Shown here in pieces: positions 24,936 through 33,910 of a stretch of DNA of 64,000 nucleotides. The stretch is taken from assembly GCA_002372815.1 (NCBI GenBank), contig DFIR01000012.1:63264-127263 (forward strand), given 5' to 3'. The stretch's first letter is position 1, and every line of letters starts with the position of its first letter. Under the pieces are notes generated by a model, which saw only the letters and a list, made by a program, of their open reading frames with translations, did no database searches and was not told where the DNA came from. The DNA comes from Lachnospiraceae bacterium UBA3692 (GTDB taxonomy: Bacteria; Bacillota; Clostridia; Lachnospirales; Lachnospiraceae). The translations under genes were made by a program, and so were the position numbers.

Positions 24936-27900
24936 ATGTCGGAATTTCGTGTTGACCCGAAGTACATGGACAATGCTGCCAGAAGTCTGGACAGCATCCC
25001 GGGCAGGATCGAAAATCTCAGGAGCAGGATCGAGAACGTCCTGTCGGATCTCGGTGTGAGGACTGCCTACACCGACGCGATCCGGAGAAGCCTCAGCGCC
25101 ATCTCCACCTCCTCGACTTCGCAGGAGGCGAAGGTGCGGGAGCTCTCGGCATGCCTCGCCCGGGTCTCCGCGCTCTACGTGCAGACAGAGGGACGGCTGA
25201 CCGGCGGCGAAGCCGGCAGGACGGGACGGGATCTCCGCGATATCGGGCGGGCGATCTCCGAGATCCGTGGCCAGCTCGGCATGGACCCTGCCGCTATGTA
25301 CAGCGACGACCCCGTCAACATGAGCAACGGCAACTATGTCTACGAGAAGACCTTCTTCGAGTATGACACCGTGCTGCCCATGGAACTGCGCATGTTCTAC
25401 AACGTCGGCGGGACCACCGGCGGCGCCATGGGCCGGGGCTGGATGCACACCTTTGAGAAGCATCTGCTTGCCGGCGGGGAGATGGCGCGTGTGATCTCCG
25501 AGGACGGGTCGGCCCAGGTCTTCGTGAAGTCCGGCGAGCGGTTCGAAGCGGCGGCGGGAACCGCCGGCACACTGGAGAGAACCGCCGACGGCTACCGCTT
25601 CACGGACGAGGAGCACGACGCGTACTGTTTCGCGGAGGACGGAAAGCTCCTCCGGGAGGAGAACCCGGACGGATGGCGGATCGACCTGCACTATGAGGAC
25701 GGCACGCTGAAACGGGTGTCCTGCACGGATGGGGTGGAACTTGTTTTCGCCTATGACGGGGAGGGGCGGCTCACAGGTGTGGCGGACAGCGCCGGACGGA
25801 CGCTCGGGCTGCGCTACACGGGCAATCTCCTGACGCAGGTGCAGGATCCGAACGGGGCGGTGACGGCATACGCCTACGACGGGAGCGGGCGTCTGGAGCA
25901 GATCACGGCGCCGACCGGGGATCTGTCGGTCCGGAACACATACGACGAAGAAGGAAGGACGCTACAGCAGACGTTCGCGGATGGCGGGACGGTCTCCTAC
26001 CGGTACGAGGACGGGGAGCAGCGGATCGTCATGCGCAGGCAGGACGGTACGGAGGTCACCTACTATCACGACGACCTGTACCGGAACACCCGGACCGTCT
26101 ACCCGACGGGCGAGGAGCGCATCGAGTACAACGAGGACCACAAGAGGACCTCTTTCACGGACAAAATGGGGCGCGTCAGCCGCTACGCCTACGATGCGGC
26201 GGGGCTTCTGTCCGTCTTTACAAATCCGGCGGGGGACCGGATGACTTTTTCGTATACGTCTTCGGGACAGCTCCGGGAGATCGCCGTCAACGGCGACAGT
26301 CTCGGGACCTCCGAATATGATGAGCGCGGGCACCAGATCCGGCATACGGACGGAAACGGCGCCGCGGTGAACTTCACCTACGACGCGCTGGGACGCGTGA
26401 CGGAGGTGGAGCACGAGGACGGAAGCGCGACGCAGCTCGTCTACGACAACGCCGGCAATGTGGTCCGGGTGACCGATCCCGTGACCGGCGTGACGGAGTA
26501 CGCCTACGACGCGGCGCGGCGCGTGGTCCGCTCGACGGACGCCCTGGGGAACAGCACCTGCTACGAGTACGACGCGCTGGACCAGCTGACCTGTGTGACG
26601 GATGCCGCCGGCAACAGCCGGCGCTACGCCTATGACAGCCGTGGCAATCTGATCCGCGTGACGGATTACGACGGCGGCGTCTACACCATGCAGTACAACG
26701 CCATGAACAGGCCGGAGGCGTTCACGGATCCGGACGGGAACACCACGTCCTTCGCCTATGACCTGCTGTCGAGGCCGGTCCGGAAGACGGCGGCCGACGG
26801 CGGCGTGACGGAATACACGTATGATGCCGACGGGCGCATGACTTTGATCCGCCATCCCGGCGGCGGGGAGGAGACAGCGGCTTACGACGCGGCAGGCAAC
26901 CTCATCCGGCGCACGGCAGAGGACGGCGGTGTCTATGCCCTGGATTACGACGTGCTGGACCGCGTCATCGCGGTGACGGACCCGGTCGGCGGGACCCGCC
27001 GGGCGGAGTACGACGCGCTCGGGAACGTGACCGCCATCCTGTACGAGGACGGGACGGAGGAGCACTTCACCTACGACCGGATGGGCAACCGGCTCACGCA
27101 CACGGACGCTTCGGGATATACGACCTTCTTCAAGTACAACGCGCTGGGACTGCTCACGGAGATGTCCGACGCGGAGGGCGTCCTGGCTTCCTACGCATAC
27201 GGACCGGGCGGGCAGCTCCACAGAGAGGCGCACATGGACGGGGCGTCGCTGACTTACACCTACGATGCCGCCGGCAATGTGACCGAAGTGGAGGACAGCG
27301 TGCGCGGGACCTGGCACTTCGCCTACGACGCACTGCAGCGGGTCATCTGCGTGCAGCACACGGGCGGGGAGACCGAGACCTACGAGTACGATGCCGCCGG
27401 CAGGATCCTGGCGGTGACGGACGGCGAAGGAAACCGCACCGCCTACGAGTATTCTACGGCCGGTGCGCTGCAGAAGGTCACGGATCCGCTCGGAAACGAG
27501 ACGGCCTACCGGTATGATCCGTGCTACCGGCTGAAGGAGATCCTGCAGCCGGAGAGCGGGCATTTCGACGCGGCGGCGCTGAATGCCTTCAACCAGGAGC
27601 GCGTGCGCCGGACCACCTGCGAGTGGGACACCGACGGCAACATGACCGCCATGACGGACAGCGCTTCCGGGCGCACGGAGTACGGGTATGACCGGTGCGG
27701 CAGGATCACTTCCCGCAAGGATCCGGACGGCTATTCCCTCCGGTGCACCTACAGGCCGGACGGCATGGAGGACCTGCTGACCTTCTCCGACGGAAGGTCG
27801 GTCCGGTACTCTTATGACGCCCTCAGACGCCTCTCGCAGATCGAGGACTGGCTGGGCATCACCAGGATCGCGCGCGATGCCTGCGGCCGGATCACGGAGG

Positions 27901-29834
27901 TGACGGAGCACGACGGCGCGCACGTATCCTACGAATGGAACGCGCGGGGCGCCTGCACGCGCCGCACCTATCCGGACGGCAGGGCGGCGGAGTTCGCTTA
28001 TGACGGAAGCGGGCGGCTCCTGCGCAGCTGCTTCGGGGACCTGCGGACAGACTACGAATACTATGACAACGGGCAGATCCTCCGCCAGGCCTGCGGGGAC
28101 GGCACGGCTACCGATTACCGGTACGATGCAGCTGGCAGGATCGCTTCGCTGACCCATACGCGCGGCGGCAGGACCGCTGCGGAATTCACCTACGCCTACG
28201 ATGCGTGCGGCCGGAAAAATATGCTCCTGGAGCAGATCGGCGACGCGCCCGAAACGGAGTACCGGTACGGCTATGACGCGCGGGGGAGTCTCCTCAGCGT
28301 CACGAAGGACGGCGTCCGGACACACGCGTTCGCCTATGATGTCTTCGGCAACCGCGCCCGGATGACGGTGCAGGGGCAGAAGACCGAGTACGGATACGAC
28401 GCCCTGAATCGCCTGCAGTGGGCCAGAACGGCCGGCGAAGAGCGGACTTACGCCTATGACCGCCGCGGCAACCGGACCGGCGAGTCCGTGAACGGCGTGG
28501 AGCGGCTGCAGCTGCATTTCGATGCATTGAACCGCCTCACCTCCGCCCGCTCGGAAGCGGGGGAGGCGCAGTACACTTACAACGGCCTCGGCGCGCTGTC
28601 ACAGGTGCGGCAGACACTGCGCGGCGGCGCGCAGGCGGACCTGCGCTTCCTGTTCGACGTGACACAGGAGCCGAATACGCTGCTCGCCACGGCCTCCGGA
28701 GCGGGCTGGACCGACCACCTCACGGAGGGCATGCAGCGCACGGAGCTGTCGCCGGAGACCCGGGTGCGGTTCTTCACGGACGAGCTCGGTTCGCCCCGGA
28801 TGCCTGCCGAGGGTGTCGACGGGTGCGCAGCGGGAATGATTTCCTATGAAGTTTTCGGAGCGGCGGCCGGTCTTTCCGGCCTGGGCGGTCTTTCCGGTCT
28901 TTCCGGGCTGTCCGGCCTGTTCGCGGGCGGATCCGTGACCGGCATGCCGGCGGCATTCACCGGCCACCGGGCGGACCCGGTGACGGGCTTCTATGACGCG
29001 GGCTGGCGGCAGTATGATCCGGTGAGCGGCTGCTTCCTCAGTCAGGATCCGGTCAGGGGCGATCTGATGACGCCCATGTCGCTGAATCCCTACCTGTACT
29101 GCCTGAATGATCCCGTCAATGCCGTCGACCCGACCGGTATGATCGCTGCCTGGCTCGCGGGCGGCATCGTCGGCGCGGTCGTGAACGTGGGGACCAAATT
29201 CGCGGGAGATGTCGTCAAATCTATCAAAAAGGGCAAGTGGTCCGGCAGCTCCTGGCAGGAATATGCGGGAACGGCGGTCGGCGGCTTCGTCCAGGGCAGC
29301 GTCTTCACAGTTGCGGGTCCCACGGCAGCCGGTGCTGCCGGCGCGGCTGCGGAATCGCTGGTGACCGGCGGCCTCAGCATGGCCACAGGGCGTAAGGGCT
29401 ACCGCAAAGAGGACGGGTACACAGTCGGCAAGCTGCTGGGTGAGACGGCGCTCTCCACGGCGAAAGGCGCAGTGGATGGTTTCGTCTGGGGCAGTGCTGC
29501 CAAGTTCCTGAAGATCCCGAAGATCACGGCCGGCAAGGGCAGCATGATGTCCGTCTGGAAGCAGGTCATGACCAAAGCAGAGCGCGGGATCATCGCCAAC
29601 GTGACGGGGAAGACACTTCTGAAAGGCCTGTTGGCTTACGGCGTCGTCAGGACGGCTGACAAGATCATCTCCAAGGGGATCGACGAGATCAAGGAGGGGG
29701 TCAAAGAGAGGATCCGGGACCTGTTCACTGCCAAACATTCCATGCCCGGAGGCGGCGGGATGAGGGCGATGGCTGCCACATCCCTCTGCGGGATCACGGG
29801 CGGCGACAGACGGGCGACGTGCGCGACAACGTGA
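24936..29834 (+). CDS. Giant RHS/YD-repeat protein with WXG100-like N-terminus, probable type VII-exported toxin
   Basis: The ATG at 24936 (GAGGGTGAAAATG) gives 1632 residues. Residues 1-90 form a helical hairpin ending YVQTE (81-85), a YxxxE signal, though there is no W-x-G. A DUF6531-like segment follows (PVNMSNGNYVYEKTFFEY, about 125-145), then dozens of YD repeats (YDAAGNV, YDALGRV types), and the RHS core end (GFYDAGWRQYDPVSGCFLSQDP ... AVDPTGM, 1398-1402). The ~230-residue C-terminus has hydrophobic Gly/Ala-rich helices then a Lys-rich region and should be the variable effector part; I do not recognise its activity. A Gly-Leu-Ser micro-repeat (28868-28930) interrupts the core. It is the last large gene of the locus. 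Confidence 0.9.
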   Translation: MSEFRVDPKYMDNAARSLDSIPGRIENLRSRIENVLSDLGVRTAYTDAIRRSLSAISTSSTSQEAKVRELSACLARVSALYVQTEGRLTGGEAGRTGRDLRDIGRAISEIRGQLGMDPAAMYSDDPVNMSNGNYVYEKTFFEYDTVLPMELRMFYNVGGTTGGAMGRGWMHTFEKHLLAGGEMARVISEDGSAQVFVKSGERFEAAAGTAGTLERTADGYRFTDEEHDAYCFAEDGKLLREENPDGWRIDLHYEDGTLKRVSCTDGVELVFAYDGEGRLTGVADSAGRTLGLRYTGNLLTQVQDPNGAVTAYAYDGSGRLEQITAPTGDLSVRNTYDEEGRTLQQTFADGGTVSYRYEDGEQRIVMRRQDGTEVTYYHDDLYRNTRTVYPTGEERIEYNEDHKRTSFTDKMGRVSRYAYDAAGLLSVFTNPAGDRMTFSYTSSGQLREIAVNGDSLGTSEYDERGHQIRHTDGNGAAVNFTYDALGRVTEVEHEDGSATQLVYDNAGNVVRVTDPVTGVTEYAYDAARRVVRSTDALGNSTCYEYDALDQLTCVTDAAGNSRRYAYDSRGNLIRVTDYDGGVYTMQYNAMNRPEAFTDPDGNTTSFAYDLLSRPVRKTAADGGVTEYTYDADGRMTLIRHPGGGEETAAYDAAGNLIRRTAEDGGVYALDYDVLDRVIAVTDPVGGTRRAEYDALGNVTAILYEDGTEEHFTYDRMGNRLTHTDASGYTTFFKYNALGLLTEMSDAEGVLASYAYGPGGQLHREAHMDGASLTYTYDAAGNVTEVEDSVRGTWHFAYDALQRVICVQHTGGETETYEYDAAGRILAVTDGEGNRTAYEYSTAGALQKVTDPLGNETAYRYDPCYRLKEILQPESGHFDAAALNAFNQERVRRTTCEWDTDGNMTAMTDSASGRTEYGYDRCGRITSRKDPDGYSLRCTYRPDGMEDLLTFSDGRSVRYSYDALRRLSQIEDWLGITRIARDACGRITEVTEHDGAHVSYEWNARGACTRRTYPDGRAAEFAYDGSGRLLRSCFGDLRTDYEYYDNGQILRQACGDGTATDYRYDAAGRIASLTHTRGGRTAAEFTYAYDACGRKNMLLEQIGDAPETEYRYGYDARGSLLSVTKDGVRTHAFAYDVFGNRARMTVQGQKTEYGYDALNRLQWARTAGEERTYAYDRRGNRTGESVNGVERLQLHFDALNRLTSARSEAGEAQYTYNGLGALSQVRQTLRGGAQADLRFLFDVTQEPNTLLATASGAGWTDHLTEGMQRTELSPETRVRFFTDELGSPRMPAEGVDGCAAGMISYEVFGAAAGLSGLGGLSGLSGLSGLFAGGSVTGMPAAFTGHRADPVTGFYDAGWRQYDPVSGCFLSQDPVRGDLMTPMSLNPYLYCLNDPVNAVDPTGMIAAWLAGGIVGAVVNVGTKFAGDVVKSIKKGKWSGSSWQEYAGTAVGGFVQGSVFTVAGPTAAGAAGAAAESLVTGGLSMATGRKGYRKEDGYTVGKLLGETALSTAKGAVDGFVWGSAAKFLKIPKITAGKGSMMSVWKQVMTKAERGIIANVTGKTLLKGLLAYGVVRTADKIISKGIDEIKEGVKERIRDLFTAKHSMPGGGGMRAMAATSLCGITGGDRRATCATT

Positions 29835-29837
29835 CGA

Positions 29838-29866
29838 CCTGCGCGGGGCTGCCCGGGCAGGCCGCG
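29838..29866 (+). other. GC-rich hairpin after the RHS gene
   Basis: GCGCGG ... CCGCGC arms enclose the palindrome CTGCCCGGGCAG. There is no T tract, so this is not a standard terminator. It could limit coupling between the RHS gene and the next gene or mark a recombination junction. Confidence 0.35.
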
Positions 29867-29930
29867 CGATAGCCCGCGCCGGGGAGATGTATGTGTGACA
29901 GCGGCCTGACTGCGAAGCGAGGAGGCGGAC

Positions 29931-30269
29931 ATGTTTTTTACAAAGAAGAAGCAGGAAGCAGTCTGCAGCGCCGACCTGCTGTTCGACATCCTGTCGGATG
30001 ACCTGGCGGACGGGCTCTGCACGGACATTTTTTTCACCATGGATGGACAGAAGCACCGGTTCGGGGCCTACGGCGACGCCGGGGAGACCCGGAAGAACGT
30101 GGTCTTCTACCTGGACGAGCAGGAATATGACAGCCGCGAGGCCCTGAAGGAGAAGGCTTCTGTAGACGGCCGGCGCCTGTACGGCTCCGGGATGACCGTC
30201 ACGGTGACGGAGTGCAACGGGTGCTACCCGGACAGCACGCCCCGCCTGGTGCCTTATATCGCGCGGTGA
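29931..30269 (+). CDS. Small protein downstream of the RHS gene, candidate immunity protein
   Basis: The protein has 112 residues behind GAGGAGGCGGAC. No family is recognised. It has no signal peptide or membrane helix; a helical N-terminus (SADLLFDILSDDLADGL) is followed by alternating strands and loops with the segment YDSREALKEKASVDGRRLY. Polymorphic RHS toxins normally have a small immunity gene directly downstream, which is the only reason for this call; it could equally be an unrelated cytosolic protein. Confidence 0.55.
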   Translation: MFFTKKKQEAVCSADLLFDILSDDLADGLCTDIFFTMDGQKHRFGAYGDAGETRKNVVFYLDEQEYDSREALKEKASVDGRRLYGSGMTVTVTECNGCYPDSTPRLVPYIAR

Positions 30270-30363
30270 TCCGGCGCGGGGCATATTGGGGAGGCGGGAA
30301 TAGCTTTTTTCTGCTATACTGTCTGAGAGTGAGTGCATCCAGACAGAAAAACGGAGGATCAAC

Positions 30364-31473
30364 ATGCGCATCTATGACAGTCCGCAGTGGACACAGGATA
30401 TCGACGAGGTCATCGCTTCCCTTCCCGAACTGAAGGACCTGGAAGGAAAGAGGGTCATGATCACCGGCGCGGCCGGCCTGATCTGCTCCTCGGTGACGGA
30501 CATCCTGATGAGATACAACGACCTGACCGCGGCGCGCTGCGCGGCAGAGGGGGGCGCCCCTGTCTGCCCGCCTGAGAAGCGGATCACGGTGCTGGCAGCC
30601 GGCAGGTGGATCGAGGAGATGACCACGCGCTTCGGCGACCGCACGGAGCGGGACGATTTTGAGTTCGTCGTCTACGACGCCTCCCGCAGCGACAACAAGC
30701 TGGAGGTGCCCTGCGATTACATTATCCATGGGGCGAGCAATGCTTTTCCGGGATTGATCGTGAAGGAGCCGGTCGAGACCATGCTGTCGAACTTCACCGG
30801 CATGCTCTACCTGCTGAACTACGCGAAGGCCTTCGGTGTGAAGCGGATCCTGTATATCTCCAGCAGCGAGGTCTACGGCGAAAAAGCAGGCACCGACCCC
30901 TACCGCGAAGGCGAGTACGGCTACATCGACCTGCTGAATCCCCGCAACTCCTACTCGGTCGGCAAGCGTGCCGCCGAGACGCTCTGCGCGAGCTACGCCG
31001 CCGAGTACGGCGTGGAATCTGTCATCGTGCGCCCCGGCCACATCTACGGCCCTACGGCCTCACCGATGGACAACCGGGTCGCGAGCGCCTGGGCCTACAA
31101 AGCGGCTCGCGGCGAGGACATCGTCATGAAGAGCGACGGCGCGCAGATCCGCAGCTACTGCTACTGCCTCGACTGCGCGAGCGCGATGCTGAAGGTCCTG
31201 CTGCGCGGCGAGAACATCCACGCCTACAACATCTCCAACCCGTCCTCCATCGTGACGATCCGCGAGATGGCCGAGCTCCTCTCGAAGGCGGCCGGCGTCC
31301 GCCTCATCCGCGAAGAAGCTACGGCAGAAGAGAAGAAAGGCTTCAACCCCATGAGCAACTCCTCCCTCGACAGCGCCGGCCTCGAAGGCCTGGGCTGGAA
31401 GGGCTGCTTCGACGCGGAGAAGGGATTTGCGCATACGGTGGGGATCCTCAGGGAGATCCTGCAGGAGAAGTGA
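30364..31473 (+). CDS. NAD-dependent epimerase/dehydratase (extended SDR, sugar nucleotide type)
   Basis: The protein has 369 residues behind CGGAGG. The Rossmann motif ITGAAGLICSSV departs from GxxGxxG at the last Gly (Cys), which is unusual. The active site is present (ILYISSSEVYGE supplies Ser, YSVGKRAAE supplies the YxxxK pair), as is VRPGHIYGP. It probably changes a nucleotide-activated sugar (UDP-glucuronate decarboxylase or dTDP-glucose dehydratase-like) for surface polysaccharide, but no sugar pathway genes flank it. A -10-like TATACT lies at 30315-30320 without a clear -35. Confidence 0.82.
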   Translation: MRIYDSPQWTQDIDEVIASLPELKDLEGKRVMITGAAGLICSSVTDILMRYNDLTAARCAAEGGAPVCPPEKRITVLAAGRWIEEMTTRFGDRTERDDFEFVVYDASRSDNKLEVPCDYIIHGASNAFPGLIVKEPVETMLSNFTGMLYLLNYAKAFGVKRILYISSSEVYGEKAGTDPYREGEYGYIDLLNPRNSYSVGKRAAETLCASYAAEYGVESVIVRPGHIYGPTASPMDNRVASAWAYKAARGEDIVMKSDGAQIRSYCYCLDCASAMLKVLLRGENIHAYNISNPSSIVTIREMAELLSKAAGVRLIREEATAEEKKGFNPMSNSSLDSAGLEGLGWKGCFDAEKGFAHTVGILREILQEK

Positions 31474-31478
31474 GCAGT

Positions 31479-31582
31479 GCCGGCGCTGCGGGCTGACGCG
31501 GCGTGCTGATGCTGCGCGCCGACGCCGCGTGCCGATGCTGCGCGCCGATGCTGCGCGCCGATGCTGCGTGCCGATGCTGCGT
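31479..31582. repeat. 13-bp tandem repeat, eight units
   Basis: The unit is GCCGATGCTGCGC, in eight head-to-tail copies with the outer ones degenerate. It fills the gap between the epimerase and the dehydrogenase genes. The period is not a multiple of three, so it does not code a repeat peptide in one frame. Confidence 0.85.
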
Positions 31583-31629
31583 GTCAGCGGCAATGCCTGG
31601 GGCAGGAACGCCTGCGCAAGGAGGAAAAA

Positions 31630-32580
31630 ATGAAGATCGTACTGCTGGAGCCCCTCGGAATCACCAAGGAAACGCTTTCCGCCCTCTCGGCGCAGCTGAC
31701 GGAGCAGGGGCATGATTTTATCGCTTATGACGCGTTCACGACGGATCCGGAGGAGCTGAAGCGGCGCAGCGAAGGCGCAGAGATCCTGATGATCGCCAAC
31801 CATCCGCTGCCGGACGCGGTGATCCGCGAACTGCCCGCCCTGCGGTTCATCTCCGTCGCGTTCGTGGGCATCGACCACGTCGGGACGGACGCCTGCAGAG
31901 AGCGCGGGATCGGCATCTCGAATACCGGCGGATACTGCGATGACGCCGTCGCGGAGCTGGCAGTCGGCCTCGCGCTGGACAGCCTGCGCAACATTTCCCG
32001 CGGAAACGCGGCAGTGCAGTCGGGCAACGGCAAAGCAGGCCTGCAAGGCCACGAACTGGCCGGCCGCACGGTCGGCATCGTCGGCACCGGCGCGATCGGC
32101 CTGCGCACCGCCGAGCTCTTCAAGGCATTCCGCTGCCGCCTCCTCGGCTACAGCCGCACGGAGCGCCCGGAAGCCAAAGCCCTCGGCATCGAATACCGTC
32201 CGCTGGGCGACCTGATGGCGAAATCGGACATCATCAGCATCCACACGCCGCTCACCCCCGCAACACGCGGCCTGATCGGCGCGGAACAGATCGCCTGCAT
32301 GAAGCAGGGCGCCATCCTGATCAACACCGCCCGCGGCCCCGTCGTCGACACGGAAGCCCTTGCAGCCGCACTCCGCGCCGGCAAGATCTCCGCCGCCACG
32401 GACGTCTACGAAGCGGATCCGCCCCTTCCGGCCGGCCACCCGCTCCTCGGCGCGCCCAACCTCCTCTGCACCCCTCACGTCGGCTTCGACACCCGCGAGT
32501 CCATCGACCGCCGCGCCGTCATGGCCTTCGAAAACGTGACCGCCTTCCTCGCCGGAAAGCCGGTGCGGGTCATGATGTGA
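31630..32580 (+). CDS. D-isomer-specific 2-hydroxyacid dehydrogenase
   Basis: The ATG at 31630, behind AAGGAGGAAAAA, gives 316 residues; a longer frame through the 13-bp repeats was rejected. The NAD-binding motif VGIVGTGAIGLRTAELF, the segment INTARGPVVDTEAL (catalytic region with Arg/Glu) and CTPHVGFDTRESI (catalytic His) identify the family. The substrate cannot be read from the sequence: glycerate-, lactate- or phosphoglycerate-type are all possible. There is no ACT domain, so it is not a feedback-regulated SerA of the long type. Confidence 0.88.
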   Translation: MKIVLLEPLGITKETLSALSAQLTEQGHDFIAYDAFTTDPEELKRRSEGAEILMIANHPLPDAVIRELPALRFISVAFVGIDHVGTDACRERGIGISNTGGYCDDAVAELAVGLALDSLRNISRGNAAVQSGNGKAGLQGHELAGRTVGIVGTGAIGLRTAELFKAFRCRLLGYSRTERPEAKALGIEYRPLGDLMAKSDIISIHTPLTPATRGLIGAEQIACMKQGAILINTARGPVVDTEALAAALRAGKISAATDVYEADPPLPAGHPLLGAPNLLCTPHVGFDTRESIDRRAVMAFENVTAFLAGKPVRVMM

Positions 32581-32691
32581 GCAGGAGGAGATGGTGATGC
32601 ACTGCGGAGAGCCGCAGATGAACCACTAAGGCGGGCAGTGCTGAGGTGTCAGCCTGCTGAGCCGCTGACTTACGGACTTGTTATGTATAAT

Positions 32692-32733
32692 CGCCCCGGA
32701 AATGCCCTGCGCTTGCATGGCGCTTCCGGGGCG
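32692..32733. other. Strong inverted repeat between convergent genes
   Basis: A perfect 10-bp stem CGCCCCGGAA/TTCCGGGGCG with a 22-nt loop sits between the dehydrogenase (plus) and the nuclease-like gene (minus). There is no T tract on either side. It may act as a transcript end or barrier for both genes. Confidence 0.5.
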
Positions 32734-32759
32734 AAAGTGCGTCTTGGGAGAGCATATCG

Positions 32760-33764
32760 TCACAGCCGCAGCGGCGCATCCCCTTCCTCAGAGAAAGGCG
32801 CAGAAGACATATACCGCCTGCTGATCAGAAGCATGATCTCCTCCGCTTCCTGCAGCTGCAGCGGACGGTCGGAATCTTCACACGTGATGTAGAGATCCCT
32901 GCCCGGATAGATTCTGCCGGCCAGGTAGCTGCTCATCTTGCGCTGCGTGTCCGCAAGATAGTCCGCCCTCTTCAGGGCCCCGAAGTGCTCCCAGTAGACC
33001 ACGGTATCCGGCGCGATCAGGATCGTGAAATCCGGATACACCTCCGTGTTCCCTACCATCAGACATTCCTCGTAATGAAAAGGAATATGCGCCTCAAACA
33101 GAAGATCCGCAATGATCGCCTCCGATTTGGAACGCACCAGAAGACCGCACTTCGCCTGGATCCTCAGCTCCTCCGGGCGGCGCATATAACGCTTGTAGGG
33201 CTGGCGGAGCCAGGAGGTGTACCAGGAGCCGGTGGTTTGGATAAACGGAGCGACCAGACTGCGGTATTCATTGATGGGAGACGGCTTGGCAGCCTTGTTC
33301 AACGACCTGTCTGTCTCCTTTTTTTCTGCCCCTGCAGCATTTCCATCCAGGAAGGCAGGTCTTTCTTTATATACACGCTGATTGGCATAACGGATGCTTT
33401 CCATCTGCGCGGCGGCAATATCCGCAGCGGCGTCCTGCATCAGAAGTGAAGCCTTTGAGGAACTTTGCACAAGTGATACCTGCGTCATAAATGTGTCAAG
33501 CACACGAACCAGAGAAGACAACGTATTTACCATTTCCTGATGATACCATTTCAAGGACAGATCCTGAGCAAAGGATCTGTCTTTGCGGTAGATCGGAACC
33601 CTTTCAGCACCCGCAGCCTCTCCTCTGAAATACCACTTCATATAATACTTGTTTTTGACAAATTCAATATTCCCTTCCGGAAAACGAGCTAGTGCCTGCT
33701 TGTGATACGCAAGCTGCTGCAGAAGCTCTTTCCTGATACGTCTCAATTGCCTGCGATAGTTCAT
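32760..33764 (-). CDS. Uncharacterised protein with a PD-(D/E)xK-nuclease-like C-terminal half
   Basis: The start at 33764 follows AAAGGAGGGCAT and gives 334 residues. The N-terminal half is helical and basic (MNYRRQLRRIRKELLQQL). The C-terminal half has SKSEAIIADLLFEAHIPFHYEE, then VYPDFTIL and VVYWEHFGAL. The pattern E...PD...(E)x(H/K) is typical of restriction-endonuclease-like folds, with His or Phe where Lys is expected, so activity is uncertain. The gene stands alone. Function unknown; nuclease assignment is inference. Confidence 0.7.
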   Translation of the reverse strand: MNYRRQLRRIRKELLQQLAYHKQALARFPEGNIEFVKNKYYMKWYFRGEAAGAERVPIYRKDRSFAQDLSLKWYHQEMVNTLSSLVRVLDTFMTQVSLVQSSSKASLLMQDAAADIAAAQMESIRYANQRVYKERPAFLDGNAAGAEKKETDRSLNKAAKPSPINEYRSLVAPFIQTTGSWYTSWLRQPYKRYMRRPEELRIQAKCGLLVRSKSEAIIADLLFEAHIPFHYEECLMVGNTEVYPDFTILIAPDTVVYWEHFGALKRADYLADTQRKMSSYLAGRIYPGRDLYITCEDSDRPLQLQEAEEIMLLISRRYMSSAPFSEEGDAPLRL

Positions 33765-33910
33765 ATGCCCTCCTTTCAGCACTGCAAAAGACGAACAGAA
33801 GATACGTATATATGAAGAATAGTATACTACGTGATTGCGAAGATAGCAAGGCTGTTTAAACGACTTTATAAGAATTGTATCAGACAGGTATATAGACAGG
33901 TGGGGAGAGG

